Shown: one piece after another, positions 18,276-26,918 of the stretch
Numbering within the stretch: the first letter of the stretch is position 1
Layout: every line of letters starts with the position of its first letter
Notes under the pieces: generated by a model
Told to the model about the DNA's origin: nothing
Database searches by the model: none
The model's input: only the letters and a program-made list of their open reading frames with translations
Position numbers and translations under genes: made by a program
From: Rhodanobacter_A agri
GTDB taxonomy: Bacteria > Pseudomonadota > Gammaproteobacteria > Xanthomonadales > Rhodanobacteraceae
DNA: 64,000 nt
Assembly: GCF_044904705.1 (NCBI RefSeq)
Contig: NZ_JADIKL010000004.1
Location: 434,001-498,000, forward strand
Reading direction: 5' to 3'

Positions 18276-19136
18276 TTATGGCGAGGCCGAAGGCGTCGAT
18301 GCCGATGTTGCCGCAGCGGGTGACGCGGCCGTGGTCGCACCGGCGGGTTGCGCGCCGCCGGAGGCGTATTGGCCGACCTGCAGGGTGAACGGTGCTTGTT
18401 GTCCGGACGGCATCGTCGCTGGATCGACGTATACCTGAATCATGTAGTTCGTCGCCGTCGCAGCCGACTCGGACCAGGTGTTCGTCCCGGTGGCGCTTGT
18501 GTCGACCAGCGGTTTGTTGTGGGTCTGGTCATTCACCTTGAAGTGCAGCTGGGGGGTGCTGGAGACCAGATTGACCTTGACGGCCATGCCCGCGGCAATG
18601 GAAACGGTGAAGTTGTGTGCGGTCGCGCCAGAAGCCAGGCTCCCATTTTCCACCGCCCATGGCTTGTTGGCCTGGAACGTCATGGCGGTCGTCGGGGGCT
18701 GCAAGTCGGCGGCCCCGTACTGCCCGATCTGCAACGCATATTTCGCGGTTTCGTCGCGCTTTACCGCCTCAGGGTCCATGTAGACCTGGATCGTGTACGT
18801 CGTGGCTGTCGCGTTCGGAGACGACCAGGTGGAGGCGCCCGTTTTATGGGAGTCCAGCAGTTGTTTGTCGTGGGTCTGGTCGTTCACTTTGAAATACACG
18901 TTCGCATTGCTGGTGATGAGGTTGAGCTGCAATGTCTTGCCCGCCGCGATCGCCACGGTGTAATCGCGCGAGCTGTCGGAATGATCGAGGTTTCCGATCT
19001 GCTGCGCCCACACGCTGTTCGCCTCGAAGGTCACCGTGACCGGCGTGGTGGCGAAAGCGGGCAGCGACATGCAGGCAGCAGCTACGCCGAGACTCACTCC
19101 CATGGCGGTACTGCGGAGAAAATGGAAACGTGGCAT
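18276..19136 (-). CDS. exported protein with two tandem PPC-like domains
   Basis: A 286-residue exported protein with a signal peptide ending near SLPAFA. It then holds two homologous units of about 105 residues, each with FKVNDQTH, a Trp-Ser motif and IQVYxDP near its end, and each ending in QxGQY. The units look like PPC (pre-peptidase C-terminal) beta-sandwich domains. The tail is Ala/Ser/Thr-rich and low in complexity. It has no enzyme domain, which is unusual, as PPC domains normally trail secreted enzymes. It may be an adhesive or carbohydrate-binding partner of neighbouring secreted enzymes. The start at 19136 has a GAGG site; the frame is open further upstream. Confidence 0.75.
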   Translation of the reverse strand: MPRFHFLRSTAMGVSLGVAAACMSLPAFATTPVTVTFEANSVWAQQIGNLDHSDSSRDYTVAIAAGKTLQLNLITSNANVYFKVNDQTHDKQLLDSHKTGASTWSSPNATATTYTIQVYMDPEAVKRDETAKYALQIGQYGAADLQPPTTAMTFQANKPWAVENGSLASGATAHNFTVSIAAGMAVKVNLVSSTPQLHFKVNDQTHNKPLVDTSATGTNTWSESAATATNYMIQVYVDPATMPSGQQAPFTLQVGQYASGGAQPAGATTAASPAAATSASTPSASP

Positions 19137-19377
19137 GTGTGGAATCCTCGCGTCGTTTGGAATTCGGTTGTCAAACAGGAAAAAGGCGTCAGCGACACGC
19201 TGACGATGGTTGGGGGCTTGGGACGAGATTGCCGTTGAGTCTGTGCTGAGGGTGGCGGGAAGGTTGGCATGGGATGCTGCCATGCATGGCTCGACTTCCG
19301 TATGGCAACCCTCCGGTATTCAAGTTGTCCCCGATACTTTTTGCTCTGCTCTGTTGCCAGGAATTTCACAAGGCCTT

Positions 19378-20076
19378 CTACGTCAGCGCCTTGCCGAGCA
19401 ACATCTCATAGAGCTGGAGCCGTAGTCTGACGCTGATCTGCTGCATACTCAGCCAGTAGCCAAAAACCAGCGCAAAGATCAGGAAGACTTCCAACCAGCT
19501 GGGGTGGGGCGGCCAGTGCATGTCCTTGAACTGCAGATAGAGTGCGATGACGATGGGCAGGGCGCCCAGCTTTTCGATGCTGCCGGTGAGCATGGGGAGT
19601 TTCTCCTTCATGCGTGCGTGCCGGTAGCTGACGAACTCGCTCAGCTTTTCGCGCTGGTCGCGTGGAAAACTGCGCAGCCAATCGACCAACGCCAAGTGGT
19701 GAGGTAAGTCGAAATCCAGTTCTGCCGCGAATTCACACCGTTCGCGGGCGAATGTCGGCCACTGCCTGGGCATTTCGGCGAGAGCGGCGATAACGATGCC
19801 CACGATCTCTATGACGATGCCCATAGCGCTGAGGATGAGCGTGTAGATCGCGTTGCTGGGAAGCAACTTGACGCTGAGCAAGCTAAGCAGTGCGCCCACA
19901 ATAGCAACCAGGAATCCCCACTTGGCCTTCTTTGGAAGGATGGTCGAATCGTCAGGGAACTTGGGCAATGCGTCGATTTTTGCGTTCAATACGGCAAACG
20001 TGAGCTTCGGCGACTCCAACGCGTCTGGATGCATGCCTGCACTCGCGTCGATGCTTCCTTCCATGTGCAGAGCCAT
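19378..20076 (-). CDS. hypothetical four-span membrane protein
   Basis: A 232-residue protein not recognised as a named family. Two membrane segments lie at about residues 54-73 and 77-102 and two near the C-terminus (about 173-188 and 198-218). A soluble part of about 70 residues between them is rich in charge and Trp. The ATG at 20076 follows a GGGGGGAAGAG ribosome site. The neighbours give no clear functional clue. Confidence 0.65.
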   Translation of the reverse strand: MALHMEGSIDASAGMHPDALESPKLTFAVLNAKIDALPKFPDDSTILPKKAKWGFLVAIVGALLSLLSVKLLPSNAIYTLILSAMGIVIEIVGIVIAALAEMPRQWPTFARERCEFAAELDFDLPHHLALVDWLRSFPRDQREKLSEFVSYRHARMKEKLPMLTGSIEKLGALPIVIALYLQFKDMHWPPHPSWLEVFLIFALVFGYWLSMQQISVRLRLQLYEMLLGKALT

Positions 20077-20321
20077 CTCTTCCCCCCCGGGGTCAATGCA
20101 GCTAGCGGACCATACGCCGGCCCGGTGCTGTTCGCCATATCCCGGGCAGGCAGGGGAATGCCATAACCGGACCAGGCGGGTGCCGCCGAGGGCCAAGTGA
20201 TGCTCGCTTTTGGCGGAAGGGTTCGCGTTGGCGCGCAAGAGCGGAGTGCGCGCGTATCTGCCGGTCGTCCCTGAAAGCGACCCACGGCAAACCCGGCCAG
20301 CCCACTCCGCCCAGCCTTTGC

Positions 20322-21140
20322 CTACATCGCCATCCCGGCAGGCGTGCCGTCGGACCAGGTGGCGACGCCGACCAGGAGCACCGACAGCGGCGGCAGGGCG
20401 GCAGCCTCGGCTTGATGGCCCGGCGTGTAGAACCAGTAGTTGCCGCCGAAGACCGGAGAGCCCGACGCGTTGGCCCCCCAGTTGGCGCCATCCTTGAACG
20501 GGACGTAGAACATGACGTGCGCCATGTCGTGGCCGCCGTCATCCGACAGGTAGGCGGTTTTCGACATCATGTAGCACATGGCGCCCGGCTCCAGTGGCGG
20601 GATTTCCTTGGTGCGCAGGGCGGCCTTGATGCGGTCGGCGACTTCCGCGTCGGTGCGGCCGGCAAGGGTCATCGCCGTACGCAGCTTGGCAATCGCAGTG
20701 ACGGTGCGCGCGGCCTGCGGGTTGTCGCATCCGGGGGCGCGGATCTTCGGGTTCCATCGCTCGGGCCAGTCGGGGGCGCCGCTGAAACTCCGTGCCACCC
20801 AGCACACAAACCCGTTGCTGCCCGTGACGGCGGTTTCATAACCGGTGCGGGTCATGACCAGGATGGTCGCGTCCTTGGAGATGGACGCCGGCGCGGCACT
20901 TTTGGCCAGGGCGATTTCCTGGGGGCGGGCCATCAGGTAAGCATCGACGGGGGCCATGTGGGCATAGGTTTCGGCGGGAGCCGCGACAGCGCCGCTGGCG
21001 GCAAGCAAAGCCAGCGGGGCGCACGCCATCAGTTGGGCGGCAAGCCGGCCCACGAGCTTCTTTCTCACGGTGCTCCGCCTGCCCCCGAAGGTGCCATCGA
21101 TGCCGAGCGAAACAGACTTGTTCAGAGCCAGCTTTCTCAT
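20322..21140 (-). CDS. uncharacterised exported three-cysteine protein, paralogue A
   Basis: A 272-residue protein with an extended N-terminus and a signal sequence ending near SGAVAA. I do not recognise the family. It is clearly homologous to the protein at 27905-28624: shared motifs include NGFVC, NPQAAR, LEPGAMCYM, a GHxMxHxMFYVP stretch, GSPV and a WSDGTP C-terminus. Three Cys and two His are conserved between the two. No enzyme motif is recognised. A GGAGAG ribosome site supports the ATG at 21140. Confidence 0.7.
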   Translation of the reverse strand: MRKLALNKSVSLGIDGTFGGRRSTVRKKLVGRLAAQLMACAPLALLAASGAVAAPAETYAHMAPVDAYLMARPQEIALAKSAAPASISKDATILVMTRTGYETAVTGSNGFVCWVARSFSGAPDWPERWNPKIRAPGCDNPQAARTVTAIAKLRTAMTLAGRTDAEVADRIKAALRTKEIPPLEPGAMCYMMSKTAYLSDDGGHDMAHVMFYVPFKDGANWGANASGSPVFGGNYWFYTPGHQAEAAALPPLSVLLVGVATWSDGTPAGMAM

Positions 21141-21352
21141 AGTGATCTCTCCTGTGAAAGTCGGCCCTTGCGACCGTGCTGGAGCGACGAAGGAGACTCC
21201 CGCAGATCGACATGGATTCGAAATTTTTTGGTGTGCTGTCATCCATGTGCCGCTGTGCCGTAGTTTCGGACTGGCGTGTGTCGAACCGCGCTTGGCCTGT
21301 TCGTCGTGAGGAGAACGGCAGCCACTGGGGCTGCGAGGCCTCGGGACATGGC

Positions 21353-21697
21353 ATGAGCAAGTACCTCATCTACTTCAACCAGGCGTGGGTCGGCGACCAC
21401 AGCGAGGCGTGGTTCGCCTCGCGCGGGCCGCTTGCACATGCCGTCGTGACCGACATGAAGGCCGCCGGCGTCTACGTGTTTGCCGGAGGGCTGGAGGAGG
21501 ACCCGCAGGATGCCTTCAGCGCGGATACCACCAGCGGCACGCTGACGTTCACCGACGGGCCGTACCTGAACAACCCCCAGTTCCTGGGCGGGTTCGCCGT
21601 GATCGAAGTGGCCGACGAGCCGGCGGCAAGGCAATGGGCCGGTAAAGTGGCCGAAGCCTGCGGCTGGCCGCAGGAGGTTCGCCGGTTCAAGCCGTAG
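21353..21697 (+). CDS. YciI/YCII-like (DGPF-domain) protein
   Basis: A 114-residue ferredoxin-like-fold protein of the YCII-related family. It starts MSKYLIYF and has the family signature TDGPYLNNPQFLGGF, where DGPF-type proteins carry DGPF...LGGF. Members are small dimeric proteins often linked to sigma factors or degradation pathways; activity is unknown. The ATG at 21353 is chosen because the domain begins there; the frame is open further upstream without support. Confidence 0.8.
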   Translation: MSKYLIYFNQAWVGDHSEAWFASRGPLAHAVVTDMKAAGVYVFAGGLEEDPQDAFSADTTSGTLTFTDGPYLNNPQFLGGFAVIEVADEPAARQWAGKVAEACGWPQEVRRFKP

Positions 21698-21853
21698 CTC
21701 GTGCGCGAACGAAAGCGGGTGGCAAGTATCCTAGGGCTGAATTCGGATCGGAGTGCAGGTTGCTGACAGCGTGCGGCTGGCTCCGGCTGCCGCAAGGCGT
21801 GCCGGGATGACGCTGCCATGCCAACCGGGCCGTAGCCACTTTTGAGACGTGGC

Positions 21854-22375
21854 TCAGCCGCCGATGCGCCGCCAGACCGATACCGGCACATTGCCATCCG
21901 GACGCGGCGGCACCCGGTAGCTGAGCGTGTCGCCGTGCAGCTCGAAGCTGCGGCTTTGCTGTTGCCCCTCCCAGTTGGGAAAGGAGGCGCCTTCGATATG
22001 GAACACCATCTGGTGCCGGTCCGGTTCGACCGTGATCATGCCGAAATGCGTGCTCGCGCCCATCACGGCTGCCCGGTATTCCTGCGCGCTGGCCTTGGCC
22101 TTGTCCGGGTTGGCGAAGCGCGGGCGGTCGCCGCGGAAGATCTGCAGCGCGTAGTGGCCCATGCGGTCGATCAGCAGCAGGCCCTTCGGCGCATCGCCGT
22201 AGTCGTGCGAGCGTGAGCCGTCCGGATGCAGCACGTCAGCCGCCACCAGCGTCCAGGTACCGGCCAGCGAGGCATCGCCCCGGGTATCGGCCCCTGTGGC
22301 GCCCGAGGACCAGGCCAGGCCGGGCAACAGGCAGGCGACAACGGCAAGGCGGAGCAGGGTGTGGCGCAGGCTCAT
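21854..22375 (-). CDS. exported lipocalin-like protein
   Basis: A 173-residue protein with a signal peptide (to about residue 22) followed by a lipocalin-like domain: LAGTWTLVAAD near the start of the barrel, GLLLIDRMGHYALQIF, and the closing SYRVPPRPDG. Such lipocalin-like domains bind small hydrophobic ligands. AAGGAG precedes the ATG. It is divergent from a LysR regulator 116 bases away, with inverted repeats in between, so that regulator probably controls it. Confidence 0.8.
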   Translation of the reverse strand: MSLRHTLLRLAVVACLLPGLAWSSGATGADTRGDASLAGTWTLVAADVLHPDGSRSHDYGDAPKGLLLIDRMGHYALQIFRGDRPRFANPDKAKASAQEYRAAVMGASTHFGMITVEPDRHQMVFHIEGASFPNWEGQQQSRSFELHGDTLSYRVPPRPDGNVPVSVWRRIGG

Positions 22376-22442
22376 GGGGTTGTTCTCCTTCGAATCAGGG
22401 GCCGCATGGATGGGGTTGGGTCGATCGTAGGTCTTGCTGATC

Positions 22443-22465
22443 TTCGGAAAAACCGAATAATTCGG
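22443..22465. promoter_or_regulatory. overlapping LysR-type operator boxes
   Basis: TTCGGAAAAACCGAA (22443-22457) is a perfect 5-bp inverted repeat with the LysR signature T-N11-A. Its right arm is re-used in CCGAATAATTCGG (22453-22465). The three phased half-sites lie between the divergent lipocalin-like and LysR genes, close to the LysR start at 22492, as expected for autoregulation and control of the neighbour. Confidence 0.65.
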
Positions 22466-22491
22466 TGGTAACACTTTTGAATTTCTTATCT

Positions 22492-23364
22492 ATGTCGTTT
22501 CCCAATCTCGACATGGACGCCTTGCGCAGCCTGGTGGCGATCCTGCACCTGGGCAGCCTGGCCCGTGCCGCGGAACGGATCGGACGCTCGCCCTCGGCGA
22601 TCAGCCAGCAGATGCGCAAGCTGGAACTGCAGTTGGGTGAACCGTTGTTTCGCAAGCAGGGCCGCCGCGTGGTGTTGACCGAGGCGGGCGACCGGGTGCA
22701 CGCCTATGCGCAGCGCATCCTGGAGCTCAACGACGAAGCGATCCATGCGGTGCGCGGCGCGGCGGTCGATGGCGTGGTGCGCTTCGGCCTGCCGGGCGAT
22801 TTCGCCGAGAGCTGGTTGCCGGCGGCGTTGGGGCAATTCAGGAAGGCCTACCCGGCGGTGCGGGTGGATGTGCTGGTCGAACGCAACGGGCTGCTGCTCG
22901 AACGGCTCGACCGCGGCGAGCTCGATCTGGTGCTTGCCATGAACCAGGGCGCGCGCGCGGACGCCGAGCGCCTGGCCGTGCTGCCGATGGCCTGGATCGG
23001 TCCCGCAGGGACGGGCGAGCTGGTGCGGCCCGACACGGTGCTGGATCTGGCGCTCTACCAGCCGCCGTGCTTCTTCCGCCAGGCGGGTACGGCCGCGTTG
23101 GATAGCGCCGGCATCGCCTGGCGGCCGGCTTTCGTCACGGCCAGCCTGCACAGTCTGTGGGCCGGCGTGACCGCGGGTCTGGGCATCACCGTGCGCACGG
23201 CCGCCGACCTCCCGCCTTCGCTGATGCGGCTGGACGAACGCCACGGCCTGCCGCCGCTGCCGCATGTGGACCTGTGCCTGCATGCCGCCCTTGGCCCGCC
23301 GTCGCCAGCGTTGACGCAGCTGCGACAAGCGGTGATGGAGCAGGCACGAACGCATCTGGGCTGA
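22492..23364 (+). CDS. LysR-family transcriptional regulator
   Basis: A 290-residue LysR-type regulator. The winged helix-turn-helix occupies about residues 5-65 (LGSLARAAERIGRSPSAISQ, then LFRKQGRRVVLTEAG), followed by a linker helix and a periplasmic-binding-like effector domain. The ATG at 22492 is preferred; a GTG at 22465 would overlap the operator. It likely regulates the divergent lipocalin-like gene and itself. The effector is unknown. Confidence 0.9.
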   Translation: MSFPNLDMDALRSLVAILHLGSLARAAERIGRSPSAISQQMRKLELQLGEPLFRKQGRRVVLTEAGDRVHAYAQRILELNDEAIHAVRGAAVDGVVRFGLPGDFAESWLPAALGQFRKAYPAVRVDVLVERNGLLLERLDRGELDLVLAMNQGARADAERLAVLPMAWIGPAGTGELVRPDTVLDLALYQPPCFFRQAGTAALDSAGIAWRPAFVTASLHSLWAGVTAGLGITVRTAADLPPSLMRLDERHGLPPLPHVDLCLHAALGPPSPALTQLRQAVMEQARTHLG

Positions 23365-23546
23365 GAAAGCCAACAGGACACATCATGCACTCGGATGCAG
23401 GCCGCATGCCTATGTGTCGATGGGCCATCGTGACATCTGCCTGGCTACCTCCCCGGAGCGACCTGCGATCTGGCGAACTGGGCCGGTTGCGGCCAAAGCG
23501 GTCGTTGTCGATAGACTGAGGCGGTGGCCAAGCGCAACGAGGCAGT

Positions 23547-24134
23547 ATGGCTCCGGCGAAATCCAAACCTGAGGCGCAGCAGCGACAGTTTCAGTCTGCC
23601 CAAGAATTTCGTTCTTGGTTGGCGACAGAACATGCCCAGGCCGACGGCCTGCTTCTCAGGATTTTCAAGAAGGATTCCGGCGTCGAGTCAATCACCTATG
23701 CCGAAGCGCTGGATCAGGCGCTGTGTTTCGGTTGGGTCGACGGGCAGAAGTTGCCGCTAGACGCAGACTCCTGGATACAGAAATTCACGCCACGCGGCCC
23801 CAAGAGCCGCTGGTCCAAGAGGAATACCGAACACGTGGACCGACTGATCCGTGAGGGTCACATGACAGCTGCGGGCCTCAAAGAGGTGGATGCAGCCAGG
23901 GCAGACGGGCGATGGGCCGCTGCTTACGACTCCCCCGCAAACGCAACGGTGCCTCCGGAATTTCTCAAGGAGCTGGCTCGCAACAAAAAGGCCAGCCAGT
24001 TCTACGCGTCGCTCAATAGAGCCAATCTGTACGCGATCGCCTACCGACTGCAGACCGCCAAACTCCCGGAAACCAAGATCAAGCGAATGAAGCAGATCAT
24101 CGAAATGCTGGCGCGTGGGGAAAAGTTTCATTAA
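23547..24134 (+). CDS. YdeI/OmpD-associated family protein
   Basis: A 195-residue protein of the YdeI-like family: FGWVDGQKLPLD, KFTPRGPKSRWSKRN and a C-terminal Lys-rich helical part (TKIKRMKQIIEMLARG). The family was linked to bacteriocin or peptide resistance in other bacteria, but the molecular role is not established. GAGG lies upstream of the ATG. It follows the LysR gene by 182 bases and is probably separately expressed. Confidence 0.85.
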   Translation: MAPAKSKPEAQQRQFQSAQEFRSWLATEHAQADGLLLRIFKKDSGVESITYAEALDQALCFGWVDGQKLPLDADSWIQKFTPRGPKSRWSKRNTEHVDRLIREGHMTAAGLKEVDAARADGRWAAAYDSPANATVPPEFLKELARNKKASQFYASLNRANLYAIAYRLQTAKLPETKIKRMKQIIEMLARGEKFH

Positions 24135-24434
24135 TGGAGCTGCGCAAATGCCCCATAGCAGCGTGACCTGTCTGTAGCCGCGCGCTGCCTTGGTCAGCAC
24201 AGGTCCGGTGGGCGGTGATTACCGGAATGTCTGGTCAACTGGGCCGGATATGCACCGCCGACGGAGACGGCACGGCGATTGACGTCACGCCGGTTGGTGG
24301 TGGTTCTGGTATGTTGGCCCCGAAAGCCCTGGCTTGGGTGGCTGCTGGCGCAGCAGGGCTCGGTTGCATAGCGTTACCGGACCGCCCCGATCGTGCGCAA
24401 GCACGTTCGCGTTCCGTTCGACAAGGGGAGAGCC
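24135..24434. other. intergenic region without recognised features
   Basis: These 300 bases upstream of the PilZ-like gene carry open frames without ribosome sites or recognisable products. No repeat or terminator stands out. Confidence 0.5.
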
Positions 24435-24821
24435 ATGGGCCACGACAAGTCACGCTCAAGCGTTTCGGTCGGTACGGTCGACTGGAACGACCCGCATCTG
24501 AGTTCGCTGCTGGAGAAGGCCGACGGCTGGCACCTGGAGAATCGCGGCCAGTTTCCCCCGCAGGAAGTGCAGATTCACATCAACACGGGCTGGGCGACGA
24601 CCAACACGGTCTGCAAGCCTGCGCTGGTGGTTGCGAAGCACGAGGGCACCATGGTGCTCGTGACCCGCTTTCCCGTCCCGCTGGGCGAACGCCTGAGGGT
24701 CGATAGTCCCCGGGATGACGGCACGCAGGTCGCGTGGGGCATAGTGACCGAAGAACGCGAAGGGCATCGGGTCGAAGACCGCGAGTGCGGTTTGTTCCTG
24801 AACTGGTTGCGGCTCGACTGA
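24435..24821 (+). CDS. small PilZ-like cytoplasmic protein
   Basis: A 128-residue protein without signal or membrane segments. Its C-terminal two thirds alternate beta strands as in PilZ-like barrels (TMVLVTRFPVPLGERLRV, then VAWGIVTEE and ECGLFLNW), but the RxxxR and DxSxxG c-di-GMP motifs of true PilZ domains are absent. The ATG at 24435 is fixed by AAGGGGAG 4 bases upstream. Function is not known. Confidence 0.55.
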   Translation: MGHDKSRSSVSVGTVDWNDPHLSSLLEKADGWHLENRGQFPPQEVQIHINTGWATTNTVCKPALVVAKHEGTMVLVTRFPVPLGERLRVDSPRDDGTQVAWGIVTEEREGHRVEDRECGLFLNWLRLD

Positions 24822-24866
24822 AACAGGTTCGGAAAACAGGCAGGGCGGGTGAGGGTCGTCTTTCCA

Positions 24867-26207
24867 CTATGAGGCGGCGACGCTGTTTCCCTTGGCGCCG
24901 CCGGGATGGCTATCGCCGATGCTTCGCACGATCAGGAATGCCATCAGCACGACGACGAGCGCGTAAACGTACTGCGTCCGCGCCACGCCGATGCCGAACG
25001 GAAACCAGATGCCCGGCACGCCGATGGGATCGAGCCATTCGCTGCCAAACAGCGCGGCCATGATCGAGGCCAGGGTCACAAGTGCCAGGACCCGCATCGG
25101 TCCGTCGCGGACAACGCGCACGCCGATCACCACGCATAGCGCGATCGACCCGAGCCGGCTGATGCGGGTCATGTCTGTCGCATGGATCATGGCGCCGATC
25201 AGCCCGACGACCATCAGCACCACGGCCGCGACGTCGATGCTTCGCCACGGGTGCCGGCTCCAGCGGTTCCAGGCCAGCGCCCACGCGGCCACCGTCGGCA
25301 CCCACATCACCGACGCCAACCACGTATAGGTGGCGAGGTCCTGCAGGTCGGTCCACGCCACGATGGCATTGTTGAGGCGTCTGGCTGCGGTAAGCGCGAG
25401 CGCGATGCCGCCGAAGACCAGGAAGCCCTTGCGGCTGCTGCGGGACCAGCATGCGAACGCCAGGACGACGAGTGCCAGCATGGCGATCGGTTCGATCGCA
25501 TCGACAATGTAACCGGCGATGGTCCGCGCCCATTGCACGCGATGGAGCGCGTCGCTTACCGGCCGCGGGGCGAGTATGGGGGCGCTGTGCATGCCACCCC
25601 CGTCGGCGCTGACCCCGGAGCTGACGAGCATGTAGGTGCGGATGGCGAGCACGCCGCGGGTGCCTGCCGCATCGGCGGGAAGGGCGAACCGCAGCGGCCG
25701 CGTGCCGACCACGCGCGGGTCCGGGCCGAGCCGGCCCGAGCCGCCCAGCCGCTGGCCGTTCCAATACAGCTCGTAGCCATCGTCGACGAGGGTCGGTCCG
25801 AGGATGTCCCATGACCCGCGCCCGGCCGGTACCGTCACCACACGTCGGTACCAGGCGTAGCCGTGATAGCCGGGATGGCCGTGCGCCATCCACCCGCCCA
25901 CGTAGTCCGGCAGACCCACATCGCCATCGTGGCTGCCCGGCGGGGCCGTCAGGTCGACCGTCTCCCATGGGGTATCGTCCGTACGGACATCCGCCCAGTG
26001 CGGATCGTCGCCGATGTGGAATCGCCAGGAACCATCGAGCAGCGTTGCGGCGGAGCGCAGCGCCTGCGGATCGGGGCGGCCGCCGATCGCCAGGTCGGCC
26101 ATCACGGCGATCAAGGTGACCAGCGTCACCACGACGATGCCGATGAAAAGCCTGCGTTGTGTCGTGTCGATCGACGGCGCAGCCGCGGCTGGCGATGGGG
26201 ACATCAT
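24867..26207 (-). CDS. membrane protein with extracytoplasmic GH2-like sandwich and seven further spans
   Basis: A 446-residue protein. A first membrane segment (about 20-43) is followed by an extracytoplasmic region of about 190 residues that resembles the jelly-roll sugar-binding domain of GH2 enzymes (LDGSWRFHIGDD, AWYRRVVTVP, DDGYELYWNGQRLGGSG). Seven hydrophobic segments follow (about 230-440), and the protein then ends. This is the order of 7TMR-DISM receptors but without a kinase or GGDEF output domain. The first of two adjacent ATGs is preferred (GAGG upstream). It is divergent from a CGNR regulator. Confidence 0.7.
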   Translation of the reverse strand: MMSPSPAAAAPSIDTTQRRLFIGIVVVTLVTLIAVMADLAIGGRPDPQALRSAATLLDGSWRFHIGDDPHWADVRTDDTPWETVDLTAPPGSHDGDVGLPDYVGGWMAHGHPGYHGYAWYRRVVTVPAGRGSWDILGPTLVDDGYELYWNGQRLGGSGRLGPDPRVVGTRPLRFALPADAAGTRGVLAIRTYMLVSSGVSADGGGMHSAPILAPRPVSDALHRVQWARTIAGYIVDAIEPIAMLALVVLAFACWSRSSRKGFLVFGGIALALTAARRLNNAIVAWTDLQDLATYTWLASVMWVPTVAAWALAWNRWSRHPWRSIDVAAVVLMVVGLIGAMIHATDMTRISRLGSIALCVVIGVRVVRDGPMRVLALVTLASIMAALFGSEWLDPIGVPGIWFPFGIGVARTQYVYALVVVLMAFLIVRSIGDSHPGGAKGNSVAAS

Positions 26208-26282
26208 GCAATGACCTCGACGGCTGTTTGATGCCGGCAGACAGGTTACCATTCAAATTCATTTAGACGGTAGCATAGGGGC

Positions 26283-26918
26283 GTGATCCAAAGGACCCGC
26301 CCATCACGCATGTCGCCCGCGCACGGTCATTTGCCGCCACGGCCGGTTGACGCCATCCGCCTCGATGGGGGACGCCTGTGCCTGGATTTCGTCAACAGCA
26401 TCCACGACCGCTACGCCGTCGAGATCGAGGATTACCTGCAGCAGCCGCAGCGTTTCATCGCGTGGTGCCTCCGCGCCGGTGCGTTGCATCCGGGCGATGG
26501 CGTCCGTGCACCGCGCGTAGTGCACAAGCGTGCGGTGTTGATGCGCGAGGTGGAGACCTTGCGCGATCAGCTGCATGCATTGTTCGCCGCGCGGGTCGAC
26601 GGCTCGCCGATGCCTGCGGGGGCGGTGCGTGGGCTCGATCGCTGGCTGCAGCTGGCTTGGGCCGGCCAGTCGCTCGGTGCCGATGGACACCTGCATTGGC
26701 GCGCCGATGCCCGCGATGCACGGCTGCCGCTGAAGCGCATTGCGCTGGATGCGCTGGACTTGCTCGGCGATGCGTCTATCTCGCGGCTGCGCCGCTGTGC
26801 CAATACCACCTCGTGCGGATGGCTGTTTCTCGATACCAGTAAAAATCAGCGCCGCCGCTGGTGCGCCATGGAAACCTGTGGTACCGCGGACAAGATGCAG
26901 CGCTATCGCCGGGATTGA
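26283..26918 (+). CDS. ABATE/CGNR zinc-finger transcriptional regulator
   Basis: A 211-residue protein. An N-terminal ABATE-type domain with GGRLCLDFVNSIHDR is followed by a C-terminal zinc finger with Cys pairs in RRCANTTSCGW and WCAMETCGTADK. The usual CGNR motif reads CGTA here, so the signature is degenerate although all four Cys remain. CGNR proteins are putative stress or metabolism regulators. Start is GTG 26283 (AGGGG close upstream) or ATG 26310. It is divergent from the 7TM gene, 75 bases away, and its stop codon abuts that of the next gene. Confidence 0.8.
   Translation: MIQRTRPSRMSPAHGHLPPRPVDAIRLDGGRLCLDFVNSIHDRYAVEIEDYLQQPQRFIAWCLRAGALHPGDGVRAPRVVHKRAVLMREVETLRDQLHALFAARVDGSPMPAGAVRGLDRWLQLAWAGQSLGADGHLHWRADARDARLPLKRIALDALDLLGDASISRLRRCANTTSCGWLFLDTSKNQRRRWCAMETCGTADKMQRYRRD

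Noticed and set aside
16205..18388. 727-codon plus-strand frame opposite the amidase
   Set aside because: The minus strand carries an amidase with complete catalytic triad and Tat signal; the plus frame shows only antisense composition.
24435..24821. Possible c-di-GMP-binding PilZ protein
   Set aside because: The RxxxR and DxSxxG motifs are absent, so c-di-GMP binding is not supported; only a PilZ-like pattern is stated.
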